Of a DNA stretch of 64,000 nucleotides, positions 30,171 through 41,762 are shown piece by piece (within the stretch, counting starts at the first letter, position 1; the number at the start of each line of letters is the position of its first letter). Source of the DNA: Alkalisalibacterium limincola (lineage in GTDB: Bacteria > Pseudomonadota > Gammaproteobacteria > Xanthomonadales > Xanthomonadaceae). The notes beneath the pieces were generated by a model, which was given only the letters and a program-made list of their open reading frames with translations, searched no databases and had not been told where the DNA came from. The translations under genes and the position numbers were made by a program. Where the stretch lies: the NCBI RefSeq assembly GCF_008017755.1, contig NZ_VRTS01000001.1, positions 124,001-188,000 of the forward strand. Direction: 5' to 3'.

Positions 30171-30195
30171 AAAGGCCCTGCCTCGCGGCAGGGCC
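30171..30195 (-). terminator. Intrinsic terminator of the 30234-31394 acyl-CoA dehydrogenase
   Basis: 9-bp perfect stem GGCCCTGCC / GGCAGGGCC (30174-30182 and 30187-30195), loop of 4. On the minus strand it is followed by TTTTTCGC. It separates acd from gdhB, which reads in the same direction. Confidence 0.88.
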
Positions 30196-30233
30196 CCTTC
30201 GTGGTTGGCCTCTCGTTCAGTTCTACGCGACGA

Positions 30234-31394
30234 TCAGCGCAAACCGGTCTCGTTGCGGGCGATGACCATGCGCTGGATCTCGCTGGTGCCTTCGTAGATC
30301 TCGGTGATCTTGGCATCGCGGAAATAGCGCTCCAGCGGCATCTCCTTGGAGTAGCCCATGCCGCCGTGCACCTGCAGCGCGGCGTGGGTGATGAACATCG
30401 CCGCTTCCGACGCGGTCAGCTTGGCCACCGCGGCCTCGGTGCTGAAGCGGCCGCCGTTCTTCTCGGCCTGGGCCTTGGCCCAGCCCGCGCGCAGCGTCAA
30501 CAGCTCGGCGGCATCCAGCCGGCACTTCATGTCGGCGATCTTGGCCTGGATCATCTGGAAGCTGCCGATCGGCTGGCCGAAGCTCTTGCGCTCCCTGGAG
30601 TACGCCACGGCGGCCTTGTAGGCGGCACGCCCCAGGCCCACCGCCTGCGAGGCGATGCCGATGCGGCCGGCGTCGAGCACGCCCATCGCGATCTTGAAGC
30701 CCTCGCCTTCCTGGCCCAGCACCTCTTCGGGCTCGACCACGTAGTCGGTGAACTCGACCTCGCAGGTGGCCGAGGCACGGATGCCGAGCTTGGGCTCGGT
30801 CTTGCCGCGGTGGAAGCCCTCGCGGTCGGTGTGGACCATGAACGCGGTGATGCCCTTGGCGCCCTTGGACGGGTCGGTCTGGGCGAACAGGACGATGTAG
30901 TCGGCGACCGGGCCGGACGTGATCCAGCTCTTCTTGCCGTTGACGACGTAGCGGCCGTCGTCGCGCTTGACCGCCTTGCAGCGCATCGCGGTGGCGTCCG
31001 AGCCCGACTGCGGCTCGGTCAGCGCGAACGCGCCCACGGCCTCGCCCTCGGCGATCGCCCGCACGTACTTCTGCTTCTGCTCCTCGGAGCCGAACTTCAG
31101 GATGCCGTTGCAGAACAGGGAGTTGTTGACCGACATGATCGTGGAATGGGCGCAGTCGGCCTCGGCGATCTCGATCATCGCCAGCACGTAGGCCACCGGA
31201 TCCATGCCCGCACCGCCGTACTCGGCCGGCACCTCGATGCCCATCAGGCCGTTCTCACCGAGGATCTTGATGTTCGCGCTCGGGAATTCGCCGGACGCGT
31301 CGAACTCGGCGGCGGTCGGGGCGATCTTCTCCTGGGCGATGCGACGGGCAACGTCCTGGATCATCAGCTGCTCTTCGGTGAAGTTGAAATCCAC
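30234..31394 (-). CDS. Short/branched-chain-type acyl-CoA dehydrogenase
   Basis: 386 aa. FAD enzyme introducing a trans-2,3 double bond into acyl-CoA. N-terminal helical domain (MDFNFTEEQLMIQDVARRIA), middle domain with ALTEPQSGSDATAM and WITSG, C-terminal domain with GGMGYSKEMPLERYFRDAKI and the catalytic Glu in IYEGTSEIQRMVI. That Glu position is the butyryl/short-branched-chain class, unlike the isovaleryl class at 40470. GTG 31394 is chosen because AAAGGA lies 8 nt upstream. Divergent from the SahR-like regulator. Substrate is inferred only. Confidence 0.93.
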   Translation of the reverse strand: MDFNFTEEQLMIQDVARRIAQEKIAPTAAEFDASGEFPSANIKILGENGLMGIEVPAEYGGAGMDPVAYVLAMIEIAEADCAHSTIMSVNNSLFCNGILKFGSEEQKQKYVRAIAEGEAVGAFALTEPQSGSDATAMRCKAVKRDDGRYVVNGKKSWITSGPVADYIVLFAQTDPSKGAKGITAFMVHTDREGFHRGKTEPKLGIRASATCEVEFTDYVVEPEEVLGQEGEGFKIAMGVLDAGRIGIASQAVGLGRAAYKAAVAYSRERKSFGQPIGSFQMIQAKIADMKCRLDAAELLTLRAGWAKAQAEKNGGRFSTEAAVAKLTASEAAMFITHAALQVHGGMGYSKEMPLERYFRDAKITEIYEGTSEIQRMVIARNETGLR

Positions 31395-31525
31395 GGTGAG
31401 GTCCTTTGGTTCGGAAATAGGCACTTTCAGCCGCGCATTGTAACGCGGGCCAGTCACCACGGCGTGGAGGCGAATTGCCGCACGGCCGGGCTTGACCTGT
31501 CCGACGGCAGCCGCCACCATCCATA

Positions 31526-31543
31526 TATCTTTGAATCGCGATA
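31526..31543. promoter_or_regulatory. Candidate SahR-like operator before the methionine genes
   Basis: TATC-N10-GATA dyad (31526-31529 and 31540-31543) in a locally AT-rich stretch, immediately before the AAAGGG ribosome site of the regulator gene. It would block transcription or translation start of its own operon. The exact consensus was not checked. Confidence 0.4.
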
Positions 31544-31554
31544 AAGGGATGCCT

Positions 31555-32481
31555 GTGGATCTGGAAGCCTGGTCGACCTGCCTGAAGGTGCTCTCCGACG
31601 CGACCCGCGTGCGGCTGCTGGCACTGCTGGAGCACGAGGAGCTGACCGTGGCCGAACTCGCCGCGATCACCCGGCTGGCCCAGCCGCGGGTGTCCACCCA
31701 CCTGGCCCGGCTGAAGGAGGCGGGCCTGGTCATGGACCGCCGCGCCGGCGTGTCCGCCTACTACCGCTTCAACGGCGAGCTCGACCCGGCCGAGGCGTCG
31801 CTGTGGCAGGCACTGCGCCAGGGCACCGACGATCCGATGCTGCGTGCGGATGCCGAGCGCCTGCCCTCGGTGCTGGCGATGCGCGCCGTGGACCAGAACT
31901 GGGCCGACTCGGTGGCCGGGGACATGGAGCGCCATTACTCGCCGGGTCGAACCTGGGAAGCCCTGGCCCGTGCCGCACTGCCGCTGCTGGAACCCGGCGA
32001 CGTGCTCGACATCGCCTCCGGCGACGGGGTCACGGCCGAACTGCTGGCCCCCCACGCGCGTTCGTTCGTGTGCATCGACGCCAGCCACAAGGTGGTCGCC
32101 GCCGCACAGACCCGCCTGGCGGCCTACCGCAACGTCCGGGTGCTCGAGCACGACATGCACGACCTGCCCTTCGACGAGGCCAGCTTCGACCTGGTGCTGA
32201 TGATGCATGCGCTGACCTACGCCGAGCGCCCGGTGGTGGCCGTGGCCGAGGCGGCACGGGTGCTGCGTCCCGGTGGCCGGCTGCTGGCCACGGCGCTTGC
32301 GCGCCACGAGCACCGCGCGGCGGTGACGCCCTACGGCCACGTCAACCTCGGCTTCACCCCGCGCGAGCTCAAGCGCCACGCCGAGAAGGCCGGCCTGAAG
32401 GTCAACGTGTGCGAGACGGTGACGCGCGAGAAGCGCCCTCCGCATTTCGAAGTCGTCTCCCTGACCGCGACCAAGCCCTGA
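31555..32481 (+). CDS. sahR: ArsR-type regulator fused to a SAM-methyltransferase-like domain (SahR-like)
   Basis: 308 aa. N-terminal ArsR winged helix (residues about 5-85, [36 protein letters not shown]). C-terminal class I methyltransferase fold (about 125-300) with the SAM loop [13 protein letters not shown] and acidic D in FVCIDASHK. This architecture is the SahR family, in which the methyltransferase-like part senses S-adenosylhomocysteine and controls methyl-cycle genes. Here it sits 11 bp upstream of both MetH halves, which supports that role. GTG 31555 is chosen since AAAGGG lies 6 nt upstream; ATG 31549 would have no spacing. An active methyltransferase cannot be excluded. Confidence 0.85.
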   Translation: MDLEAWSTCLKVLSDATRVRLLALLEHEELTVAELAAITRLAQPRVSTHLARLKEAGLVMDRRAGVSAYYRFNGELDPAEASLWQALRQGTDDPMLRADAERLPSVLAMRAVDQNWADSVAGDMERHYSPGRTWEALARAALPLLEPGDVLDIASGDGVTAELLAPHARSFVCIDASHKVVAAAQTRLAAYRNVRVLEHDMHDLPFDEASFDLVLMMHALTYAERPVVAVAEAARVLRPGGRLLATALARHEHRAAVTPYGHVNLGFTPRELKRHAEKAGLKVNVCETVTREKRPPHFEVVSLTATKP

Positions 32482-32492
32482 GGCCCCGACCG

Positions 32493-33547
32493 ATGCCCAC
32501 CCTGCCCTGGCTCGACCCCGATCGCACCACGCCCCTGCTCGAGGCCCTCGACCAGCGCATCCTGGTGCTGGACGGCGCGATGGGCACGATGATCCAGGCG
32601 CACGCCCTGGACGAGGCCGGCTACCGCGGGGAGCGCTTCGCCGAGGGCGGCGACGAGGCGCTGGCACTCGAGCAGAAGGGCAACAACGACCTGCTGACGC
32701 TGAGCCAACCGGCCCTGATCCGCGATGTCCACCGCGCCTACCTGGAGGCCGGTGCCGACCTGGTGGAAACCAACACCTTCAACTCCACTGCGCTGTCGCA
32801 GGCCGACTACGGCACCCAGGCGCTGGTCGGCGAACTCAACCGCGAGGCCGCCCGACTAGCCCGCGAAGCCTGCGACGCGGCCACCGCTGCGACGCCGGGC
32901 AAGCCCCGTTTCGTGGTCGGCGTGATCGGCCCGACCAGCCGTACCGCATCGATCAGCCCGGATGTGAACAACCCCGGCTTTCGCGCCACGTCGTTCGAGG
33001 AACTGGTCGACAACTACTCCGAGGCTGTCGCAGGCCTGGTCGACGGGGGTTCGGACCTGCTGATGGTCGAGACCGTTTTCGACACCCTCAACGCCAAGGC
33101 CGCGCTTTTCGCGCTCGCCCAGGAGTTCGAGCGCCGTGGCGGCCGGCTTCCGGTCGCGGTGTCCGGGACGATCACCGACCGCTCCGGGCGCACGCTCTCT
33201 GGCCAGACCGCCGAGGCCTTCTGGTACTCCGTGGCGCATGCGCAGCCGCTGTTCATCGGCCTCAACTGCGCGTTGGGTGCCAAGGACCTGCGCGCCCACG
33301 TCGACGTGCTCTCGCACGTGGCCACCGCGCACATCAGCTGCCACCCGAATGCCGGGCTGCCGAATGCCTTCGGTGGCTACGACGAGACGCCGGAACAGAT
33401 GGCCGGCACGCTGCGCCAGTTCGCCGAGGCCGGCCTGCTGAACCTGGTCGGCGGTTGCTGCGGCACGACCCCGGAGCACATCCGGGCGATCGCCGGGGCG
33501 ATGGACGGCCTGCCGCCGCGCGCGATCCCGCAGACCGAGGCGGCGGC

Positions 33548-33551
<4 letters not shown>
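32493..33551 (+). CDS. metH: MetH N-terminal part: homocysteine-binding (methyltransferase) subunit
   Basis: 352 aa. The homocysteine S-methyltransferase module of B12-dependent methionine synthase. Seen: DGAMGTMIQ near residue 29, [16 protein letters not shown], and the zinc ligands Cys in GLNCALG and CysCys in [12 protein letters not shown]. It ends after this domain and the rest of MetH follows in a separate frame with a 4-bp ATGA overlap. This two-gene form is known in Xanthomonadales, so it is not treated as a frameshift. Confidence 0.93.
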
Positions 33552-36256
<2,705 letters not shown>

Positions 36257-36264
36257 GGTCGCCG

Positions 36265-36320
36265 GGCCGCGCCGCCAGCTGACGGAGGCGAGCCCGTGGA
36301 TTCCTCGGGGTGGCGCGGCC
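36265..36320. terminator. Large hairpin between convergent metH and globin genes
   Basis: GGCCGCGCC (36265-36273) pairs with GGCGCGGCC (36312-36320). Smaller GC pairs lie inside the loop. There is no U tract on either strand, so termination here is uncertain. Confidence 0.4.
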
Positions 36321-36788
36321 TCAGCGCTCGACGATCTCGCGGTGCATCGGCGCCAGCTTTGCCAGCAGCTGGTTCTGCGCGCGGAACGGGATGCCGCGGC
36401 GGTTCATTGCGGTCTGCAGGTCTTCCACCAGCGCGTTGAAGTTGCCGCGGGTGATCGCCAGGCCGCGGTGCGATTCGACCATGTCGCGTCCGGTGTAGGT
36501 GCAGCCGCCCCCCAGGATCACGCAGAACTGTTCGACCAGGTGCCGCTTGACCATCGCCTGGTCGCTGAACTCGAAGAAGGGTGCCAGTTCGGGGTTGGCC
36601 AGCATGATCGCCATGAAGTCGTCCATCAGCGCGACGAGTCCGGCTTCGCCTCCGAACTGATCGAGTACGCCACGCAGTTCCGGGTGGGCCGGCGCCGGGT
36701 CTGCCGGCGCCGTCTGGGCCAGCACCAGGCCGACTGGCACCAGGGCGAGCAGGGTGGCCGCCACGGCCATGCGAATGTGCTTGAGCAT
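36321..36788 (-). CDS. Exported group 1 truncated hemoglobin
   Basis: 155 aa. A cleavable signal peptide (MLKHIRMAVAATLLALVPVG..LAQ, about 25 residues) is followed by a complete group 1 truncated globin: FGGEAGLVALMDDFM, FFEFSDQAMVKRHL and the proximal-His region GRDMVESHRGLAITRGNF. Two Cys in EQFCVILGGGCTYTG could form a disulfide in the periplasm. Most truncated globins are cytoplasmic, so export is unusual. ATG 36788 has GGAGA 6 nt upstream. Last gene of a minus-strand set with a DUF3034 protein and a COG4315 protein. Role (NO, O2 or sulfide/heme chemistry) not determinable. Confidence 0.87.
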   Translation of the reverse strand: MLKHIRMAVAATLLALVPVGLVLAQTAPADPAPAHPELRGVLDQFGGEAGLVALMDDFMAIMLANPELAPFFEFSDQAMVKRHLVEQFCVILGGGCTYTGRDMVESHRGLAITRGNFNALVEDLQTAMNRRGIPFRAQNQLLAKLAPMHREIVER

Positions 36789-36808
36789 GTCGATTCTCCT
36801 GGCGGCCA

Positions 36809-37732
36809 TCAGAAGCCCACCTGCAGCGAAAGGTAGGGGCCGCGCTGCTCGCCCACGATGATGTTGCCCAGGTCGACCCAGGCCGCGGTCAGCGAGAGGT
36901 GCTTGTTCGGCGCCCACGCCACGAAGACGTCCCAGGCGCTGTCCTCCCCCGCGACGCCGAGGTTGTCGGGCTTGGTGCGGAATTCGCCGCCGATCGCCAG
37001 GTGCCGGTTGAGCAGCCAGGCGATCGAGCCCTCGAACTGGGGCCGGTAGCTGTCGCGGCGATCGCCGCCGAAGCCGAGCAGCCCGAACTGGTTGGCCTTG
37101 GTGAAACGCACCGTGGTGTTCACCAGCAAGCCCTGGGCGAGATAGAGCTTGGTGGCGCTGACATAGATGTCGGTGCCGCTGGAGTCGACCGCACCGACCG
37201 AGCGCACCACCGCACCCTGCCGGTTGCGCTTGTGCTGCACGCCAAGCGCCACCTGCGGCAACCAGCTGTCCTGCTCCAGCACGGCATCGCCGAACACCCT
37301 CAGCTTGACCCCGACGATGTCCTGCTCGAGCTTGAAACCCCGGCCCAGTCCCAGCGCCGCACCGACATCCCGGGTGTCGAAACTGTGTCGGGCAAGGCTG
37401 AATTCGATCCGATTGTCGAACCCGACTATCGCGCCGTAGCTGTCGAGCGCGTAATCGTCCAGGCCAAGGCGCGTATAGAACGCGTTGGCGCCCCACTGAC
37501 CGCGCTCGCCGTAGCCACCGATAAGCGCCCACGGGGCCAGGCCGCCGCCGGCACTGCCCTCGACCTGGCTCACGCCGCCGGTCAGGAGCAGCTTTCCGCC
37601 CGTGGCCGGATCACTGGCCTCCCCGGCCACCGCCTGCGCCAGCACGGCGCCCGGCACCGACGCCAGCGCCACAGACAGCGCGAGCGAAACCCCGGTTTGC
37701 CGCGATCGCGTACCTCGCTTCACAAGACTCAT
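36809..37732 (-). CDS. DUF3034 family exported protein, probable outer-membrane barrel
   Basis: 307 aa. Signal peptide (about 32 residues, ending AVLAQ) then the DUF3034 hallmark GGKLLLTGGVSQVEGSAGGGL and PWALIGGYG. The remainder alternates polar and aromatic/hydrophobic residues in beta-strand style (for example HLSLTAAWVDLGNIIVG) and ends with a C-terminal Phe (YLSLQVGF), the usual barrel-assembly signal. Function of the family is unknown. It overlaps the COG4315 gene upstream by 4 bp and lies 20 bp before the globin gene. Confidence 0.85.
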   Translation of the reverse strand: MSLVKRGTRSRQTGVSLALSVALASVPGAVLAQAVAGEASDPATGGKLLLTGGVSQVEGSAGGGLAPWALIGGYGERGQWGANAFYTRLGLDDYALDSYGAIVGFDNRIEFSLARHSFDTRDVGAALGLGRGFKLEQDIVGVKLRVFGDAVLEQDSWLPQVALGVQHKRNRQGAVVRSVGAVDSSGTDIYVSATKLYLAQGLLVNTTVRFTKANQFGLLGFGGDRRDSYRPQFEGSIAWLLNRHLAIGGEFRTKPDNLGVAGEDSAWDVFVAWAPNKHLSLTAAWVDLGNIIVGEQRGPYLSLQVGF

Positions 37733-38304
37733 TCCCCGTCCCCCTGTTTGATCACGAACCACACCTCGTTGACGTTGTCGCCAGTGACATCGCCCGGTCG
37801 GGTGTCGTGGGCCCAGTAGTACAGCGGCTCGCCACGGAAGGCCCACTGCAGGCCGCCGTCGAGACGCTCGAAAATGCTGAACTCACCGACGGGTTCGTCG
37901 TCGAAGCTGGCCGTGAGCGGCGGCCACAAGCGCTCGCACACGCCGTAGCAGGTGCTGGCGCCGCGCGCATCGCGGCCGTAGGTGTAGAGGGTCATGCCCT
38001 GGGGACCGACCAGGATGCCTTCGATGAAAAGTGCGGGGTGGGTGACCTCGGCGGCGGCCAGCGCGGCGGAGAATCGCGCGGACTCCTCGTCGGTGGCCGG
38101 ATCAGCCGTGGACTCGCGGATGCGGCCGACCTCGTCGGCGGCCGACGCCTGCCGGGCCGGCTCGGGAACCGGTGCCGGTTCCGGGCGCTCCGCCGGACGG
38201 CGCCAGGGCCATCGGGATTCCTGCGCGAGCGCCGGTGGTACGGCGATCGCCAGGATCATCGCGCAAAGCAGCGGCCGCGAAAGGCCGCGAATCGGTGTTG
38301 CCAT
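37729..38304 (-). CDS. COG4315 / Yx(FWY)xxD repeat exported protein
   Basis: 191 aa. Signal peptide (to PALAQ, about 28 residues), a Pro/Arg/Glu-rich linker, then two units of the secreted repeat PF03640. The first has MTLYTYGRDARGASTCYGVC followed by ERLWPPL; the second has EPLYYWAHDTRPGDVTGD. The Cys pair in STCYGVC is conserved in the family and may hold a disulfide or heme/metal. Function unknown; related proteins occur in lipoprotein and electron-transfer contexts. Coupled by ATGA to the DUF3034 gene. Confidence 0.82.
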   Translation of the reverse strand: MATPIRGLSRPLLCAMILAIAVPPALAQESRWPWRRPAERPEPAPVPEPARQASAADEVGRIRESTADPATDEESARFSAALAAAEVTHPALFIEGILVGPQGMTLYTYGRDARGASTCYGVCERLWPPLTASFDDEPVGEFSIFERLDGGLQWAFRGEPLYYWAHDTRPGDVTGDNVNEVWFVIKQGDGE

Positions 38305-38402
38305 GGATAACTGCCCCTGGTTGGATGTCCCCGGGGCGCAGTTTCAACCCACGTCGCGCGATGCCGGCGTGAACCCGACTCGCGTCGCGCGCCGTGTACC
38401 GG

Positions 38403-38954
38403 TCAGTTGGGCGGCCGGATGTCGATCGCGGTGTCGAAGTCGTAGTACAGCGTCACCGGCTCGCCACCCTCGGTCTGGATGCGCACCGGAAGGCCGGTCT
38501 CGCGGCACACCGCAGCGACGGCCGTGCCCTCGCTGTTGCGGTAGCGGTAGAGGGTCGACGCACACCCCCTGACCTGCTCCTCGCCGATGCGCTCGACCTG
38601 CGTGAGCTCGGCCTCGGCCTCCTCCCGGGACGGCTGGGCGTAGGCGGCGACCATGGACGACATGTCCATCGGCATCCGCATCCATTGGCCGCCATGCTGG
38701 GCCCAGGTTCCCTGCGGATGGATGATGAACTCACCCTCGGCCGAGCGCATGTGGAAGCGATCGGGAAGCTGCACGTCGATCTGCGCCTGGCCTCCCCGCT
38801 GGCCCGGGCTGTCGACCTCGATGCGGTACGCCTCCCGGTCGAAGGCCTTGCCGAAGGCGGAAACGAGTTCCTGGCGGGCGTCGGCGAGCGCCAGCGAAGG
38901 CAGGATGAGCCCGAGCGCGACGAGTGCGACGTTGCGGGCGGCGACGATGGTCAT
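38403..38954 (-). CDS. Hypothetical periplasmic protein, LolA/LppX-like
   Basis: 183 aa. Signal peptide of about 24 residues (LPSLALA), then a domain with alternating strands (AQIDVQLPDRFHMRS, EFIIHPQGTWAQHGGQWMRM) and a helix, resembling the open-barrel lipoprotein carriers LolA/LppX; I cannot assign a named family. Two Cys (CASTLYRY, AVCRETGL) may pair. ATG 38954 has a perfect AAGGAGG 5 nt upstream. It lies 98 bp before the COG4315 gene on the same strand and may belong to the same unit. Confidence 0.7.
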   Translation of the reverse strand: MTIVAARNVALVALGLILPSLALADARQELVSAFGKAFDREAYRIEVDSPGQRGGQAQIDVQLPDRFHMRSAEGEFIIHPQGTWAQHGGQWMRMPMDMSSMVAAYAQPSREEAEAELTQVERIGEEQVRGCASTLYRYRNSEGTAVAAVCRETGLPVRIQTEGGEPVTLYYDFDTAIDIRPPN

Positions 38955-39083
38955 GGTGTCCTCCTTGGGTCGGACCGACAGGGCGGCCACGGTGGTGTAC
39001 AGCTGTGGAAATACGCGAAAGCCCGGCCGGTGGGGACACGCCCCGGCGGCCGCGGGCACCGTGTTGCCGCGGGGGGAATGCTT

Positions 39084-39089
39084 TACAAT
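39084..39089 (+). promoter_or_regulatory. Possible -10 box upstream of leucine dehydrogenase
   Basis: TACAAT in CTTTACAATAC. No good -35 at 16-18 nt. It would give a leader of about 130 nt before ATG 39230, in which I see no clear structure. Confidence 0.35.
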
Positions 39090-39229
39090 ACGCGCGCCGT
39101 CAGCCCGGCCATGCACTTCCCCGGTCGGTTCGGCGTCAATCCACTCAAACAGTTGCGGCATCAACCTCACGTGTTTCCTTGCATCGCTCCTGGTGCCGGG
39201 TGCACCCGGGCATGCCCACGGAGCCTCAG

Positions 39230-40330
39230 ATGATCTTCGAAACCATCGCCACCTCGGGACACGAGGAAGTGGTGTTCTGCCACAACAAGGACGCTGGCCT
39301 GCGCGCCATCATCGCGATCCACAACACCGTTCTGGGCCCGGCCCTGGGCGGCACCCGCATGTGGAACTACGCGAACGAGGAGGAGGCGATCAACGACGTG
39401 CTGCGCCTCTCGCGCGGCATGACCTACAAGGCCGCGGTCTCGGGCCTGAACCTGGGCGGCGGCAAGGCGGTCATCTGGGCGGATCCCAACACCGACAAGT
39501 CCGAGGCGCTGTTCCGCTCCTTCGGGCGCTTCGTCAATTCGCTGGGCGGTCGCTACATTACCGCAGAGGACGTCGGCATCGACGTCAATGACATGGAGCA
39601 CGTCTTCCGCGAGACCGAGTACGTCACCGGCGTGCATCAGGTCCACGGCGGTTCGGGCGATCCCTCGCCGTTCACCGCCTTCGGTACGCTGCAGGGCCTG
39701 ATGGCGTCGCTGCAGCACAAGTTCGGCAACGAGGACGTGGGCAAGTACACCTACGCCGTGCAGGGCGTGGGCCACGTTGGCATCGAGTTCGTGAAGCTGC
39801 TGCGCGAGCAGGGCGCGAAGGTGTTCGTCACCGATATCAACAAGGCCGCCGTGCAGCGCGCGGTGGACGAGTTCGGTGCCGAGGCCGTGGGCCTGGACGA
39901 GATCTACGACGTCGACGCCGACGTGTATTCGCCGACCGCCCTGGGCGGCACGATCAACGAGAAGACGATCGACCGCATCAAGGCCAAGGTGATCTGTGGC
40001 GCGGCCAACAACCAGCTGGCCGACAACGAGATCGGCGACGAGCTGAGCAAGCGCGGCGTGCTGTATGCGCCCGACTACGCGGTCAACGCAGGTGGCCTGA
40101 TGAACGTGTCGCTGGAGATCGACGGCTACAACCGCGAGCGTGCGATGCGCATGATGCGCACGATCTACCACAACCTCGGCCGCATCTTCGAGATTGCCGA
40201 GCGTGACAAGATCCCGACCTACAAGGCCGCCGACCGCATGGCCGAGGAGCGCATCGCGACCATCGGCAAGCTCAAGCTGCCGCACATGGGCGACCGTGCG
40301 ACCCGCTTCCTGGGCCGCCGCAGCGCCTGA
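39230..40330 (+). CDS. ldh: Leucine dehydrogenase (Glu/Leu/Phe/Val dehydrogenase family)
   Basis: 366 aa. NAD-dependent oxidative deamination of leucine (and valine/isoleucine) to the branched 2-oxo acid, the first step of the catabolic set here. Seen: HNTVLGPALGGTRMW, the catalytic Lys region LSRGMTYKAAVSGLNLGGGKA, the Rossmann motif VQGVGHVGIEFVKLL and ICGAANNQLAD. The length is typical of the Leu/Val group, not of GDH. ATG 39230 has GGAG about 6 nt upstream. Probably transcribed with isovaleryl-CoA dehydrogenase, with a hairpin between them. Confidence 0.94.
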   Translation: MIFETIATSGHEEVVFCHNKDAGLRAIIAIHNTVLGPALGGTRMWNYANEEEAINDVLRLSRGMTYKAAVSGLNLGGGKAVIWADPNTDKSEALFRSFGRFVNSLGGRYITAEDVGIDVNDMEHVFRETEYVTGVHQVHGGSGDPSPFTAFGTLQGLMASLQHKFGNEDVGKYTYAVQGVGHVGIEFVKLLREQGAKVFVTDINKAAVQRAVDEFGAEAVGLDEIYDVDADVYSPTALGGTINEKTIDRIKAKVICGAANNQLADNEIGDELSKRGVLYAPDYAVNAGGLMNVSLEIDGYNRERAMRMMRTIYHNLGRIFEIAERDKIPTYKAADRMAEERIATIGKLKLPHMGDRATRFLGRRSA

Positions 40331-40348
40331 TCGCAACGACATTGCGCC

Positions 40349-40381
40349 CACGTCCGCCCGGCCAGTCCGGGCGACGTGTTT
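40349..40381 (+). terminator. Hairpin after leucine dehydrogenase, terminator or attenuator
   Basis: CACGTC + GCCCGG pairs with CCGGGC + GACGTG, with one bulged C and a 5-nt loop, followed by TTT. The short U run suggests partial termination. Confidence 0.55.
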
Positions 40382-40469
40382 CAGGCGTGGTGAAATGCAA
40401 GGACTGGCGGCCAACGACGCCGTCACCACGCGGGCCGGACCCTGCCCGCCCTGAACCATGGAGTGTTGT

Positions 40470-41630
40470 ATGCGTCCGTTCCCACTGGGTGAAGACATCG
40501 ATGCGCTGCGCGAGGCCGTGCGCCGCTTCGCCGAAACCGAGATCGCGCCACGCGCGGCCAGTATCGACGAGGAGAACGCGTTCCCGCAGGACCTGTGGCC
40601 CAAGCTGGGTGAGATGGGCCTGCTGGGCATCACGCTGCCGGGCGAGTTCGGCGGTTCGGAAATGGGCTATCTGGCCCATCTGGTGGCGATGGAGGAAATC
40701 TCCCGTGCCTCCGGTTCGGTCGGCCTGAGCTATGGCGCCCATTCCAACCTGTGCGTGCAGAACCTGTACTCCAACGGCAACCAGGCGCAGCGCGAGAAGT
40801 ACCTTCCGAAACTGTGCAGCGGCGAGTTCAAGGGTGCGCTGGCAATGAGCGAACCCGGTGCCGGCTCCGACGTGGTCGGCTCGATGAGCTGCCGCGCGGT
40901 GCAGCGCCAGGACGGCAGCTGGGTGGCCAACGGCAACAAGATGTGGATCACCAACGGCCCCGAGGCCGACGTGCTGATCGTCTACATGCGTACCGCCGGC
41001 AAGGACGCGGGCAGTCGCTGCATGACCGCCTTCATCGTCGAACGCGGCATGAAGGGCTTCTCCACCGCGCAGAAGCTCGACAAGCTGGGCATGCGCGGCT
41101 CCAACACCTGCGAGCTGGTGTTCGAGGACTGCGAGATCCCTGCCGAGAACGTGCTGGGCGAGGTCCACCAGGGCGTGAAGGTGCTGATGGGCGGCCTCAA
41201 CACCGAACGCCTGGTGCTGTCGGGTGGCCCGATCGGCCTGATGCAGGCTGCGCTCGACATCGCCCTGCCCTATGTGCGCGAGCGACAGCAGTTCGACGCG
41301 CCGATCGGCAGCTTCGGCATCATGCAGGCGAAGATCGCCGACATGTACACCTCGCTGCAGTCCAGCCGCGCCTACGCCTACCAGGTGGCGCGCGACTACG
41401 ACGCCGGCCACCGCTCGCGCGTGGATGCGGCCAGTTGCCTGCTGCACTGCACCGAGGCCTCCGTCGAGGTGGCGCTGGAAGGCATCCAGTGCCTGGGCGG
41501 CAACGGCTACATCAACGAATATCCGACCGGCCGCATCCTGCGCGATGCGAAGCTGTACGCGATCGGCGCGGGAACCAACGAGATCCGCCGCATGCTGATC
41601 GGACGCGAGTTGTTCGAGGACAAGGCCTGA
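40470..41630 (+). CDS. liuA: Isovaleryl-CoA dehydrogenase
   Basis: 386 aa. Oxidises isovaleryl-CoA to 3-methylcrotonyl-CoA. Seen: [32 protein letters not shown], the [17 protein letters not shown] helix whose Glu is the catalytic base in the isovaleryl class, [20 protein letters not shown] and [16 protein letters not shown]. The C-terminal position used for the base in other classes is Gly, as expected. ATG 40470 has GGAG 5 nt upstream and is preferred to ATG 40458. Confidence 0.94.
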   Translation: MRPFPLGEDIDALREAVRRFAETEIAPRAASIDEENAFPQDLWPKLGEMGLLGITLPGEFGGSEMGYLAHLVAMEEISRASGSVGLSYGAHSNLCVQNLYSNGNQAQREKYLPKLCSGEFKGALAMSEPGAGSDVVGSMSCRAVQRQDGSWVANGNKMWITNGPEADVLIVYMRTAGKDAGSRCMTAFIVERGMKGFSTAQKLDKLGMRGSNTCELVFEDCEIPAENVLGEVHQGVKVLMGGLNTERLVLSGGPIGLMQAALDIALPYVRERQQFDAPIGSFGIMQAKIADMYTSLQSSRAYAYQVARDYDAGHRSRVDAASCLLHCTEASVEVALEGIQCLGGNGYINEYPTGRILRDAKLYAIGAGTNEIRRMLIGRELFEDKA

Positions 41631-41721
41631 TCCGCCTGGTGCTGCAGCTGCGCAACGGACGCGCCCGACTCCCCTTTCACGTTGTGTCTACTGGCCCGAA
41701 TCTAACGTTCCAATGAAGGAC

Positions 41722-41751
41722 TTGGCTCTCTTCCTGAGTCGAGAGAGCCAA
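41722..41751 (+). promoter_or_regulatory. Leader hairpin touching the TonB-receptor ribosome site
   Basis: TTGGCTCTCT pairs perfectly with AGAGAGCCAA (10 bp, 10-nt loop). The 3' arm runs into AAAAAGG, the ribosome site of the receptor gene whose ATG is 41763. No U tract follows, so it is not a terminator. It could control translation of the receptor. Confidence 0.5.
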
Positions 41752-41762
41752 AAAGGCACTTC

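Noticed and set aside
41722-41751. Intrinsic terminator of isovaleryl-CoA dehydrogenase
   Set aside because: The stem is followed by AAAAAGG, not T residues, in the plus direction.
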